Source: Eutypella sp. D-1
Lineage: Eukaryota; Ascomycota; Sordariomycetes; Xylariales; Diatrypaceae
Assembly: GCA_023313575.1 (NCBI GenBank)
Contig: JAJTTP010000002.1
Span: forward strand, 2,356,001 to 2,420,000
Length of the DNA stretch: 64,000 bases
Direction of reading: 5' to 3'
Shown in pieces: positions 36,093-48,500 of the stretch. Position numbers and translations under genes: made by a program. The notes under the pieces were generated by a model. It made no database searches. It saw nothing but the letters and a program-made list of their open reading frames with translations, and had not been told where the DNA came from. Position 1 is the first letter of the stretch. Every line of letters begins with the position of its first letter.

Positions 36093-38041
36093 ATGAGTGG
36101 CGGACTGAGTTTCGGGACGCTGGTGAAGAAGCAGTTCACGGCGAGCAAGCTTATCTTCCACTTTTTGTTCTGGGGGTTCCATATCGGTCTTATGGCTTTC
36201 GGATGGTAGGCGACCATCCTGCATGATTGTTCGGGGGGAGGCAACCCCCGATTCGCTCGCGCCTCTGCTAACCCGTGACCTAGGTGGAAGCAAAATGCCG
36301 ACGTGAAGCTGGCGCCGCTAAACACGCTGAAGTGGTCCGTGTGGCTCTCCCGAGGTGCCGGTCTCGTCCTCGCTTTCGACTGCACGTTCATCCTGCTGCC
36401 GGTATGCCGCACGCTTATGAGGGCGATCCGGCCCAAGATCAGGTTTCTTCCTCTGGACGAGAACCTCTGGTTTCACCGTCAAGTCGCGTACTCCATGCTC
36501 TTTTTCACCATTATCCACGTCACGTCTCACTACGTGAAGTATGTGCCCCGCGTCCCTTCGGCGAGCAAATAGGAGCCAAAATCCCGCTAACTTGTGCCCA
36601 GCTTCTACAATGTTGAGAGGACCCAGATCCGGCCGGCCACGGCGATCCAGATCCACTATACCCAAGCCGGAGGTATCACCGGACACATTATGCTCCTCTG
36701 CATGCTGCTCATGTACACGACGGCCCACCACCGCATCAGGCAGCAGTCGTTCGAGACCTTCTGGTACACGCACCACCTGTTCATCCCGTTCTTCCTCGGC
36801 CTCTACACCCACGCCGTCGGTTGCTTCGTGCGTGACACCGCGGACGCCAAGTCCCCGTTCGCCGGCGCCGACTTCTGGGAGCACTGCATCGGGTACCAGG
36901 GCTGGAGGTGGGAGTTGTTCGCCGGTGGCTTCTACCTGATTGAGCGCCTATACCGGGAAATCCGTGCCGTGCGCGAGACTAGGATCACCCGTGTCGTCCG
37001 CCACCCCTATGGTAAGAACGCCGCGTTGTGGTACATAGCGTAAGCATGCGCCGGATTGCTAACATGCCTTGCAGATGTCGTCGAGATCCAGTTCGAGAAG
37101 CCGTCATTCAAGTACAAGGCCGGTCAGTGGCTGTTCCTCCAGGTTCCCTCGATCTCCAGGCAGCAGTGGCACCCCTTCACGATCACTTCCTGCCCCTACG
37201 ACCCGTACGTGTCCGTTCACGTGCGACAGGTCGGCGACTTCACCCGGGCGCTCGGTGACGCCGTCGGCGCAGGATCCGCGCAGTCGAAACTGTACGAGGG
37301 CGTGGACCCCAACGGTATGTTCGAGGTTGCGCTGCAGAACGGGCAGCAGATGCCGACGCTCAAGATCGACGGGCCGTACGGTGCGCCAGCGGAGGACGTA
37401 TTCGAGAACGAGATCGCAGTGCTCATCGGAACTGGTATCGGCGTGACGCCCTGGGCCTCGATCCTCAAGAACATCTGGCACCTGCGCAACAGCCCGAACC
37501 CGCCGACGCGGCTGCGCCGGGTGGAGTTCATCTGGGTGTGCAAGGACACTGGCTCTTTCGAGTGGTTCCAGACCCTGCTCTCGTCGCTCGAGTCGCAGAG
37601 TCAGGAGGCGGCCCGCATCCCGGGTAGCAACGGCGTCGAGTTCCTCAAGATCCACACCTACCTCACGCAGAAGCTCGACATGGACACGCAGCAGAACATC
37701 GTCCTCAATAGTGTTGGGGCCGACCACGACCCGCTGACGGAGCTCCGCGCCCGCACCAACTTCGGCCGCCCCAACTTCCAGCGTATGTTCGAGGCCATGC
37801 GCGACGGCATCCTCGACCGCACCTACATCAACGGCCTCGAGGGCAGCATGAAGACCACCGTCGGTGTCTACTTCTGCGGTCCCTCCGTAGCTGGTGAGTT
37901 TTCCCCACGCAAAAAGTATCCCCATAATTATAAACAACAGACTCGCTAACGAAATCCCGTACAGCTCGTGACATCCAAAAGGCAGCCAATGCGGTCAAGA
38001 CCCGGGAGGTACACTTCCGCTTCTGGAAGGAGCATTTCTAG
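36093..38041 (+). CDS. noxA: NADPH oxidase NoxA (Nox1), five exons
   Basis: Makes superoxide outside the membrane from cytosolic NADPH; in fungi it drives fruiting-body development, hyphal fusion and infection structures, with regulator NoxR and Rac. Exons 36093-36205, 36284-36538, 36602-37011, 37075-37893 and 37965-38041 give 557 aa, the usual NoxA length; all four introns keep frame. Six membrane helices carry heme ligands at about H102/H116 and H180/H193 (WFHRQVAYS..., YTHHLFIPFFLGLYTH). HYVNFYNVER spans intron 2, as expected for NoxA. FAD-binding motif HPFTITS and NADPH motifs GTGIGVTPWAS and CGPSVA are present, and the protein ends KEHF. There is no N-terminal EF-hand or extension, which argues against NoxB and NoxC. 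Identity is very secure. Confidence 0.96.
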
Positions 38042-39147
38042 ACAACGCGGTCATCCCGTTTTCCCTTGGGCCTTGGCGCAATGTGAGGTGGCGTTGGTGG
38101 TGGAAGCGGGCGAAGAGGTGGTGGAAGAGGAGGAAGCGGCGCGGAAGAGATTCCCGGAATTTTGCACACAAGAGGGCGGAGACCAGGTCGGTCGTACACG
38201 TAGAAAAACAGACGACAACGACAAGAAGAGACCGTGCGTATACTCGGCGGCCCACGTGCATGAGCTCATGATGACGGTCGACTTTATTCTTATTCCTTCA
38301 CCGTGCCATATATATCTACCGATTTTTTTATATTTTTTATATCTGTGATGCAATTCTAGTTGCTTTTCCCTTAATACGAAGAAATAAATGGACACCCAAA
38401 AAAACTGTTTACCAATCTAGAGCCACGTTTCTCACCTAACTATAGCAACAGTTCATTGTCTACGTATGAAAACCAGTCACCAAGCTAGTCCCAGCAGGAC
38501 GCAATGTGATTGATGCCCAGGTGGTCCAGAAGAACCGGTGATGTATTCCGCCCCAGCAACTAGTGGTGATCAGACGTTGTTCACCGGTCTTAGTCAGACT
38601 GGATGGATATAGCGCGGTGAGCGCTATCCCGCTCCCTCGTGTGCCCGCGACGTCGATCGCGTCACGATGACTATCCGAGCAGCCGAGTAAGATGGTTGAA
38701 AACTGGGCCACGCCAATGGATAGCAAGCTAGTAGGAACCTTAGCCCTCATCCTTCTCCATCCTTCGTTTTTGATGATGGGGGGAGTTGAGCCCACTCAGT
38801 TGGCGGCTATGTAGCACGTTTGTTGTGGTCACCGCCCAATCGCATCTTGATGTGGCGATGCTGTTTGCTTCCTTCCTTCTTGGATAGTCCATGCCTGACA
38901 GTATTTAATAAGAACTCAGTGGCTCTTTCTCGGCATCCATGTCGTAACTTCTTACGAGTTATCATCTAGGGACTTGGCTGGTCATAAGCAGTAACGCCAC
39001 CCTGAGTACGACCCCGCACGGTTTGACGTATCAACCAACGTATGGGTCTGTAGGGGTAATAGGGCTAGGTCCTCGCGATATATCTTATCATCTCAATCCT
39101 GGTGATTAAGACCGAAAGCAAGGCGCTTAGCGAAGTAATCAAGCACG
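38042..39147. other. Intergenic region
   Basis: About 1.1 kb. The first ~350 bp are probably NoxA 3' untranslated sequence, ending in AT-rich DNA around 38310-38400. The rest precedes the F-box gene. No gene or RNA seen. Confidence 0.5.
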
Positions 39148-40940
39148 ATGGAGAAGACAATGTTTCACTGTGGCCTCTGCGGGCTTTCGATCCCGCACGC
39201 TGGGCCCGGCACGGCAACTTGGGCGTCGTACTTCCGGACCGTGTACAGCGATGCCGCCACCGACCAACCCAGGCTCTCAGGCGTCGGATACTGCCCCAGC
39301 GTCAAGGGCGACAGCGGTGAAAGCAGCGCCCCTCATCTTGGTGGAACGACCGACCGATATCAATACGTCGTACCGGCAGAGTCTCATCGGCGGTTCGACG
39401 ATGCCGGTTATGCAGAGGCGACGTCGCCTGGTTTCTTGCAACAGCAAGACCCGCCCTGCTTGCGACTCCGGAGCACCCGGCCACATTCAGACGACTGTCC
39501 CCCGGCGACGCCGATGGCCACAGCAGAGCGCCGAACCCGCGGCAGAAACAACATCTGGGGTTTCCCGTTCCATGAGTCGTGCTGGGGGCTCTTGGAACAG
39601 GCGTGCGTGCCGACGGTCGTAGACCTGGTGGCGCTGTGGCGCGTGCTACTCTCCGTGTCCTCCGCCTGCAACGTGCCCAACTGGGGCCACACATACGGCG
39701 GGTTATACGTGCCGATCGCGTGGGGAGGCGGCCCCCGCTTCGCGCGCCCCCGCGCCCCTTGGTTGATGGCTACCTTGCCTATCGCCCACGCCGACCCGTT
39801 CCACGTCCCGGAGCTGACGAGCGCTGTAGAGGCCGCCCGTCTCGCCGACGATGACGACGACGCCGCCATCAAATCCCTGGAGAAGGCAATCTCCCCCGTA
39901 CCGAGGAATCGCGGCGCCCCGGTAGACCCGTTCGCCACGCTCCCATCCGAGATCCGCACCATGCTGCTCGCGTACGCGGAAACGACCGACGCCGCGAACT
40001 TGCGCTTGGCATCTCGCGCCATCGCCGCCGTGCCGCTGACGCAATATTTCTTCCGCAGCCGGTTCTGGCCGGGCCGTGAGCTGGAGATGATGTTTGACGG
40101 GTTCCTCGACTATCCCCAATTAACCGGTATGGACAACAGTAAATCCAGGGCGAGTCGAGGGGGCAGCCGCCTCAACTGGGAAGCTCTGTACCGCGACGCG
40201 CGCGCGAGGGTCCGCGAGGGTTGCCTCTCGCTTGGGGAACGTAAACGCTACCGCATATGGCACGAGACACTAGCACCTCTGGCATGGGCGCTGCAAGGCG
40301 TTGCGCGGTTAGGCTCGCTCAAGGATGGTGACAGCAGGGGTACGATGACGAAGTGGGCGGACCAGGACGGCCCGGCGCTGCCGGGCTGGAGGACGATTAG
40401 AACCGTGGTTAGCGCCAAGCCCCGGCTTTTCGGTCGCACGAGGAGGCCCGTCCACGTGGCCGAGGTCGAGCTGCCTCTCGCCGGGGTCCGGGCCGTCGGC
40501 GTCTCGTTGATCGAGTTCTTCGGGCAGCGGTACGTCACCGGCTTGCGTTTCGTGAGTGCCGCGCCTGAATCCGAGTCGGAGTCCGCTCGGGATGTGGAGA
40601 TCGGGTACATCGCCCGGGACTCGGAGACGCTCCTCGAAGTCGTTGACACCCTGCACGGTTTCCGCATAGCCGGCACCACGAGCGGGTTCAAGGGTCTTGC
40701 CGTTATCACTAGTGGCCACATGGAATCGCCGTACTTGGTGTGGGCGGGAGACAGCGGCGAACCCCAGTCGGTAACTCTGACGACAGGTGGAAAGGTGCTA
40801 ACGAAGGTCAAGGCTACGTTTGATGTGAGAACCCCCCACCCTTTTCTACATGTTTGATAGATTCTTTTAACATAGAGCATGAGGTCACTAACCGCCTATA
40901 GGAATTTCGGATGCAAGCCCTATTCGTCCCGGAGAGGTGA
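39148..40940 (+). CDS. F-box domain protein, two exons
   Basis: Exons 39148-40824 and 40902-40940 give 571 aa. The 77-bp intron has GTGAGA, a CACTAAC branch site and a TATAG acceptor; without it the protein would simply run to a stop at 40857, 10 codons later. The N-terminus has a CGLCG motif. FPFHESCWGLLEQAC (about 139-153) is a block seen in a group of large fungal F-box proteins. The F-box itself is at about 258-300 (DPFATLPSEIRTMLLAYA...LRLASRAI). The C-terminal ~200 residues include a repeated-strand region that I cannot name. F-box proteins bring substrates to SCF ubiquitin ligases by binding Skp1. The substrate is unknown. Residues 50-135 look disordered. Confidence 0.78.
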
Positions 40941-41864
40941 CCCGTCTGGAGATGTGTACTACCTCGCAATGCTACGGCAAATGTGCAATCGATAACAGCG
41001 ACCTATCAAGAAACTGGTAGAACAAGGCGGGACTGTCAAATTTTGGCGCGAAGTGGACAGGGCAGTCTCAGAACTCTAGTTTTCCGGCATAAAACGAGTC
41101 CACTGCTTTATATGGGAAAATTTCCCTTTATCGCATCCTGTGAGTTGACTGGAGGGGTGCAAGTAATCACATATAGACCCGTTTTAAGGCAGAATAGGGA
41201 GCGTAGGAGTTTCGAGCAATGGAAATTAAGATGGAAGTTTAGAAAGAAGGATGTGTGTAAAGTGTGCATATGTACTAAGTATAGGATACCCTGCCTCAAG
41301 CGTTCTATTTAATGGTATTAGGCGAAAGCACGTCATCTCAGGTTCTTATTCTCTTCGTGACCTTACGGGCGAGCAGACGAGTCTGTGGGGTTTGGGGAAG
41401 GCCGGCGTCACTGGGACATCAAAGCCTTGGGTTGTTGGGTACTATCGCTAGGTGCCAGTGTGGAAATCATATTAAGGTAGGTGTATTCACGGTGTCTCGT
41501 TCTTCATATGCTCTTTAGCGAAATTCTGTGTAAACGCGACGGGGGAAACAAGATAGTGAAGGATTAGGAGGGGTATAAGTACGTAAGTTTTATCTATCTT
41601 ATAAGGATTCCAGCACAGTTGTATTAATACACACGAGGTAGGTAGCTAGACAAGATTTTCTCGGATAGGAGACGTTACAGTAAACGTAGTTCTGTCCACG
41701 GCAATAGCCATAGCGAATGCCAACCAAATAGATGCCGTATCTCGAGGCACCACAGAAACCGGGACCGGTACTAGAACAGCAGGTAGTCGCCAACAATAAC
41801 ATGTGCAATACTTCATGCTCTGTCCACATCGGAGTCCGACAAAGTCAGAACCAGCTCTCGTCTT
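40941..41864. other. Convergent intergenic region
   Basis: About 920 bp between the F-box and DUF7918 gene ends. Some small open frames overlap on both strands near 41100-41300. None is persuasive. Confidence 0.5.
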
Positions 41865-43044
41865 TCAGTCGTCGGTCAGGTCGACGACTATCGTCTCCCG
41901 CTTAACGCGCTTTGCTCGTGGCGGAGATGCTGTATCTTGGGTAAGATCGTAAATCTCGCCAGCTTCTCGTTTGATTACGGGGCAAGGTTCCTGCTTGACC
42001 TCATCCTTGACGCGACTCTTCACCTGCTTGATATTAGTTGGTTCTTCATATGCTTAGCTTATACAAACCACGGAGGACATACACGTATCTGATCGAGTCG
42101 CTCCCGGGCTAGGCGTTCCAGCTCTGCACGTGGCATCTCTGATATGCTCGGTGCGGGCGAGTTGCTAGGGCTCCGAGGAATGATCAGCTCCTGTCTGAGG
42201 GATTCTATGGTGCTGGTTAGTACCGGCTAGCAAACTGCACAGTCGCACCCTACGACTCACCCTCGGACCTGTAATGGAATCGGAAGACCGCAATGGGCCG
42301 GTCACCGTCTTCTGGGTGTACATTGAAGTGCACGGTCTCTTTCGCCCGTGTCACTTCCTTGGGAGAAAGACTGCGCCGTCAGTATGTAGTGCAGCGTAGC
42401 TACTAGTCAAGGACTTACGTTAAGCCATGAGAAACAGCTCTTCCCTTAAGGGCCTTCGCGGCTATTTCGAGATTGGTCGTCTCTATTGCCTTGTAGGGAT
42501 TCGGGGGGGGGGGGGGTGTCTCGGACCTGGTGGTACCTCGATGGATTTGCACCTCGATCAAACCTAGATGCTTGGAACGCTTGACATCTTCTTTGATGCG
42601 CTCTTGTTTGGCATCATCAACTAGTGGGGATAGTGAGTACCTGGACTTACGAAAAAAATAATAATTGAACGTACCAGTAGTGATGGCAGAGAATTTGCAT
42701 CTATGTAGATAATGTTGGAGGGTTTTCGGATCCATGGAATGTTTGCCCTCAATTAAATGGGAGCTATCTCGATGGGACCACCTCAAGACGTTCCCCCTAA
42801 TATATTGACCGTCTACATAAGCCCTAAATCTAAGAACCTGGTCTTTGGTTTCCCAGTTGTACCCTCTGCCGGCTTTGCAGCGAATGCTGAACTCGGCGCC
42901 GTCAACGCACTCAATATACTTATTTGAGACAGGATACGGCACATTGTCATCTGACAGCGGCTCGGGGTCATCGTACTCCACGACGTCTTGGTGAGCGATC
43001 CGCACGGCTACCTCGATGCCGGGGACTTCGTTGAGTATAGCCAT
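41865..43044 (-). CDS. DUF7918-type protein with SUMO-interacting-like motifs, five exons
   Basis: Exons 43044-42675, 42620-42419, 42370-42261, 42204-42083 and 42023-41865 give 320 aa; the four introns are only 48-59 bp. The N-terminal ~225 residues (start MAILNEVPGIEVAVR, then KYIECVDGAEFSI, YVDGQYIRGNV, HLGLIEVQIHRG, KALKGRAVSHG and the strand IAVFRFHYRS) follow a fungal domain of unknown function that I recognise as DUF7918. The C-terminal ~95 residues are charged. They include a helical stretch (RAELERLARERLDQIR) and end with EIYDLTQD and ETIVVDLTDD. The last fits a hydrophobic-core-plus-acidic SUMO-interacting motif. VKQEP and IKRE sites resemble sumoylation sites. A run of 14 G in the DNA (42503-42516) encodes five prolines. 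A nuclear role is inferred only. Confidence 0.8.
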
Positions 43045-44533
43045 CTCAATTTCCGGGCGCGGCTTTACGCGACTTCACGCGTCATGGGGCGATGCGGCAA
43101 ACAGTGGGCACACTTGGTACAAACAGGAATGGTGGAGAGTCAATCAGAGTGGTTGTGCGACAGGTATAGGTGGGCAAGGTAATGGAATAGATGAAGAAAA
43201 AAATCCCGATTGGAAATGTTGTGGGGTGAAATATAGATTTCAATTCTTTTAGTGGAAATCGTTCAACCGTTTCGATGTCTTTAATTAGATTTTAGCTCCA
43301 ACGTTTCTGGAAATTGCAAAGGACAACACCTAGGAGCTTGGGTATCATAGGTGCCTAGGTAGGTGCGCTGTCTTAGATAGACTCTACCTAGGTATATCTC
43401 AAACGGTTATCCCCAGGCATCGACCAATTACCACAGACTATTACCTGGGCAGGCGTTTGCACCCTCTATATACGCAAGTAGGAAGGCACCCAGTCAGAAA
43501 AGTAAAGAAGAAAAGGAGCCAAAAAACCCAGATAGGACTCAGATACTCTATGTTGATTCATAGATACGTTATGGATATACTTGGTTTATATTAGTTCAGA
43601 TGTCCACAGCCACCACCACGGTAGGCGAATGAAGATCGTTACCAGGAAGTAGTTAAGCTTTAAGTAGAACACGCGTTTGCTCGCTTGTATTAATTAGCGT
43701 TAGCGCAGCTGCTTTCCTGGCGTCGAAACGCCTTGATGATGGAATAGAACGCACGCGCATGCACGTGGCCGGGCGTTGCCAAGGACGCCTCATCCGTTCC
43801 CTCTGATCATCAGCTACAGCTACAACTACCGAGGCTCTACCACCCTACCTCACCCCGAAGCGAGCGCATAGCATTGGATCGTAGTGCTCGAAGGCGCAGT
43901 CGTATTGTTATTAAAAAGGTGCGTTTACACTAAGTCTGTTCGACGCAGTGGTTATTCCGAAAAAAAAGTATTATACTCTCGGTATAATACTAGAAAGGAT
44001 GGACAGCAAATCATACAAGGCGGCAACGTAGCCTGGCCAGACCCGGTTTCAGGAGACGAAAAGAGTTGAGTTGGCTTCGGATTTTGGTTTGGTTTGGTTT
44101 GTTTTTCTCTTCATGGTATCCAATCGAATCGAATCTTTTTCTTTTGGTGTCCCTCCCCATCCACAGGGTTAAGGAAAAAGGAGAAGGGGGGGTATTCCGT
44201 GCTCTGCCCTCCCTCATTCACCCAAGACGCCTTGTCCCCCCTCATTTGGTCCCCGTCATTGCTCCCCTATATAGCTCTGCTATTCCTCTTCCTCGTTAAA
44301 TGACATAAAGATTACTTTCTCTTCCATACTCATCGCACTGCATCGCACCTGGTATTATATATGTGTAGGGGTATGTAGATATAGAGTGGCAATGTTGCGC
44401 GGGGTCTTATTCAGGCCCGAGACAACAAGCCACAACATGAAGAAAAAAAAGAAGGTATCAATTCATCCCGATCATCGCACCCTGAGAACACAGTCCCGCA
44501 ACACGACCGATATTGCACATACGCTTTTGTTGC
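43045..44533. other. Intergenic region
   Basis: About 1.5 kb upstream of the DUF7918 gene. TACCTAGGTA-type motifs occur at 43350-43400. A stable hairpin is listed separately. T/C-rich DNA at 44090-44300 has short open frames that lack support. Confidence 0.5.
43967..43991. repeat. Perfect hairpin, 10-bp stem and 5-nt loop
   Basis: AGTATTATAC (43967-43976), loop TCTCG, then GTATAATACT (43982-43991). It follows a run of A. Could form a hairpin in RNA or act as a binding palindrome. No known element recognised. Confidence 0.7.
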
Positions 44534-45579
44534 TTAGACGGTCTCGCGCTCGGTCTTGGCGCGCGCCTCGCGACCCTTCTCAGACCACGGGAAGTGGAAG
44601 ACGGGGATGGTGAAGAACGAGTTGCTGTTGCCGGCGTTAGCACATACTCTCTCGTCATAACAGCCACCACATATGCTGCACATGGCTTGACATACCTCGA
44701 ATCGGCGATACCAGCGAAGGCATTGTACCACGCTATGAATGCGGCAAGGAGACCGAAGACACCACCGGCCTTCTGCAGACCAGTGCCAGTGCCGTTGTTT
44801 CCGTTGGACTTGGCAAAGTCGGCGCACGAGAGCATCAGGAAGGCCAGGTCCAGGGTGAAGAATAGCAGAAAGAACATGACGGTCGACCGCAGCGTGCACA
44901 GGAGTAGGAGGAACGTGAAGATGAACCAGCCCATCAGGAAAAAGCCGAGCGCTGACGACTCCTCTCTCGGGCTGTCCTCGTACGCGTCCAGCGCATGGAA
45001 AGCAGGGGTTAGGAGGATGGCGTATGCGATCCAGAAACCTCCGTACGACGACAGCGCCGTAGCGCCGAACGTGTTGCCAACGGCCATTTCCCTAATAAGG
45101 AGAGTCAGCAGGTACAAATCAACAAGCACATTTACGCGCGGAAACGACTAAGGTCATCGCGTTACGTCGAGGGGTATTACACAGGGATTTACTAACCACA
45201 TGCCGGAAAGAAGCTGAACGAGGCCACCGTAACCGAAAGCGAGAGAAAGGACGATGTTTGGCTCGCTGACGCCCCGCGTGTTCAGATTGATCAGGGAAAG
45301 AACGAACGTGGTCAGGGCGAAAGCGCTGAGACCCAGAGGCGCCGGGTTGGCGAACTTGCGCGACGCGACCGGCTTGTACAGACCCGGCTGGAACTCACCA
45401 CCGAAGGCTGGCAGACGAGGGTCCCCTCCAGTGTGGGCGTGAAGGAGCGGGTTGAAGCCATATTGGTTGTAACGTTGCGTCGCATCCGCGCCGTTCGTCG
45501 CGGCAGCATTCTCCGTGCCAGTGGCGCCAGTCTCCTTTGCGATGGCCGGGTCGACCGTTGCGTTCTCCGTGTTCGACAT
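44534..45579 (-). CDS. Gpr1/Fun34/YaaH acetate permease-like protein, three exons
   Basis: Exons 45579-45197, 45091-44696 and 44624-44534 (introns 105 and 71 bp) give 289 aa, the normal length. The family signature NPAPLGLSAFALTTF is at about residues 78-92, preceded by NPLLHAHTGGDPRLPAFGGEFQPGLY. Six hydrophobic helices follow, and the protein ends with FFTIPVFHFPW and a basic tail. Yeast Ato1-3 and Aspergillus AcpA carry acetate or related monocarboxylates across the plasma membrane, often as oligomers. Acetate transport is therefore likely here, though ammonium export has also been proposed for the yeast proteins. The N-terminal 45 residues are Ala/Thr-rich and probably disordered. A 9.1-kb gene-poor region lies upstream. 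Confidence 0.93.
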
Positions 45580-48500
45580 CCTCCTAATGTTCAGCTATAC
45601 TGGCCGACTTTTCTGCTGTCTTTTTCTTGTCTAGGAATTTGATCCGAAGGGGACGGTATCCTGCTGGAAGCTCCCGGGCTCGAGTTGAAGTTCTTCAGGT
45701 TATTATGAGCGGAGCTAACGGGAGAAAGAAAGCAAGGTCAAATTTCCCCAGAAGCGAAGGAGGGCAGAGCTTATTAGTACCTGGAGGAGACGAGCTTGGC
45801 TCCAGGGTCTGCGGATAAATGGAACGGTGGATCCGAGTAAATAAATGATATACATAGTTGCATACATAACGGTGCATTGTGACCCCCGGGGACGCGGTCC
45901 AACGAGTGCGTTGCATCCACCTTTTACCCCAGCAGTCCCCCATACCGCCAATGATGGTTGCTATAGTTGTGCCAACTAATGACTAGCTAGCGCACCAGTT
46001 GGACTCTAACTGGGGAACACGCAGAAATAGGGTGGTGTCGGCCGCCGGGGTAGCTGGAGAGATCCATACGAGTCAATCCCTACCGTGGCTTGTTGGTCTA
46101 TGAGAGCGGAACCTAGCGTTTCGACGGTCTGACTGCTATTTTCATTTGGTGCGCGGATGTATTGCAGAGGTGTATCATTTGCGTATCATTTTGACGAGTG
46201 TGTGTATGAAGAAGGGCCTGAAGAGACCATCTTTTGGGCTGACGACGTGTACCTGGCAACGTAACCCAGACATTTGGGGTCGTGGCAGGCGACTACGACG
46301 CTGTTAAGGTTCTGGGGGTGCACAAACAGAACACAGTTTTCGTCTCTTTACTATTACTATTACCCGACATAACATGACAGAACAATACATATGCCAAGAA
46401 ATCCCACTTGAGATTGCGTTACTAATGAGATATAGGGTTTTATGGAACGACAAGAGCTTGGGGAGCTTGGGAGGCTTGGAGACTGAACCGCCCAGAAAAA
46501 AAAAACTCTGCTATGCGGGTTGTCGTGCGGCGCTGTTAATGAAAACTGATCCACGATCCACGACCATAAGAAAGGTATTGCGAGCTTGAAGTTTCCCCAA
46601 TGGGGGAATATAATAGGTCGAGAGACCAGTACCAAGACTCTCGACTGATATCAGACCATTCAACTCGTGGAGGGATCAATTACTACACGATGTATGGGAG
46701 CTAACATGGGTAAGATGGATGAATGGATGAGCGAACGGATGGATGAAGGGATGTCAGATTGTGGGGAGCAGGGAGTAGTAGGAGGGAGTACGGAGCAGCT
46801 CTTACGCCTTTTGGCCGTCAATCAGCGATGATGACCCCCCGAGCCTGGCCGGTCGCATGGCAGCCTATTGATTGACAAGCTGACAAGTTCCATACGTACT
46901 TAGTAGTTACAACAGACGGGTCCCTGTGTCTTGGCTCTTGGGTCGTTCGATCGTTTTCCCCAACTTTGCTGGCGACGATGTGGGAAAAGCTGGGGTAAGA
47001 AGCTGGGCCGGGCTGCCGGGCTGGCTCGGCTGGGGGAGAGGACAAGATCACCCTCATTGAGTAAACTGTGAAACTGCCCAACCGAGTTTCCCTATGTTTA
47101 CAAACGCATATGTATGTCCGCATCCGCATCCATGATGTTAGGCGAGTACTCCTATATCACAAAAGGGACGATGCATTGGCAAAGGCCAATCCCAAGTGCG
47201 GTAGCTACTATGCCAGTGTGCTAGCGGAAAATGGTAATGAGGAGAAAAAAAGGTCTTGGAGATTTGGGGAATCCCCCTTGTCCCTTCCAAGGTCTCCCCT
47301 GTAGGTACATAAGTACCTAAGTACCTGTGTAGGCTGTCATAGATGCGCTTCTAGGAAGGAGGACCGCAGTGAGAGTTGACGCCAGACTTTAAAGGGTATT
47401 AGCCCCTATTTAAGTGTTATACGGCCTTGACGGAAAGGGTAGCATCGCTGTATGCGGGTTGGAATCGTTGAATTTCAACATTATCGTAGGGCAAGTTGCG
47501 TCAGATCATAGATATAGGATAGGTGTAAGTGATTAGCACCATACTTGGAAAGGCGAGAGATAGCGATCCCCTACGATTAATAACCTCATATCCCGTATTT
47601 TTCACTCAGGGTTTTTGCGTACAAACCAATATTTGTGTTGAGGAAAAAGGGAGACAGACCCCCCGACAGAACCCCCCCCCTAAAGAAAAGACAATACTTA
47701 CATAGTACGCAAGATACGTAAGACGTAGTTAATGGGAGATTTGGGTTTCGGCATCCTTACCAAAGTTGGCTAGAGCTCGACCTTAACCGTCCAAATTTGC
47801 CGGCGATTTTTAGTTTAGCATGGCACCAAGGACTCTAGCGGTGGTTACTGGTGCGTTTCTTGGTTCATTCGTTCAAGTCGGTGAATATATGGGACCGGTT
47901 ACCCCTTTTAGCTATATGGATATACCTGGATGTCATATTTAGTACTGTCTTGATGTCGTCAACTGTCAGCTGCGGCGTACATGAAGCCTACTACTAGTTA
48001 TCTACCTGCATACATTGATTGCCTGGACGTGGGAGTTTGGGGGTAGGCGATTGGTCCCGGCGAGCTGACGAGCTGATCTTATGCAGGTAGCAGATAACTG
48101 CTATACAAGTAGAATGCATGGTTGGCTTTCAGGCTGCTACCTGACTGCTAAACATTTTTGTTCCGAGGGGAGGGAGGGGGAGCTTGATGGTTCGTCACCT
48201 TAGCTTTCCTCAGCACTGCAACACCGTGGCAGGCGGATGCTCAATGTGTTATACCTTCATAGTATGCCGTAGAGTAGAGCATCCACCGACAGTGCAACTC
48301 TCTCCAGGTCCCAGAACGGCGGTAACCGACCAATATCCAGGCCAACTATAGACGGACATAATGTAACCTATTAGCTTAATAGGTCAGTCCGAGAGGGCCG
48401 CAAGATTCGGGTGTACGTAGGAAGCAGAGTTAGACTATTGTTACAGATGGATGTCACCGTTGAACCCGAACGAGATTCTGTTTTATATCGTGTCTTGTCT

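Noticed and set aside
37104..37937. 277-codon minus-strand open frame
   Set aside because: Antisense to NoxA exons 4-5 with their strong codon bias; no independent features.
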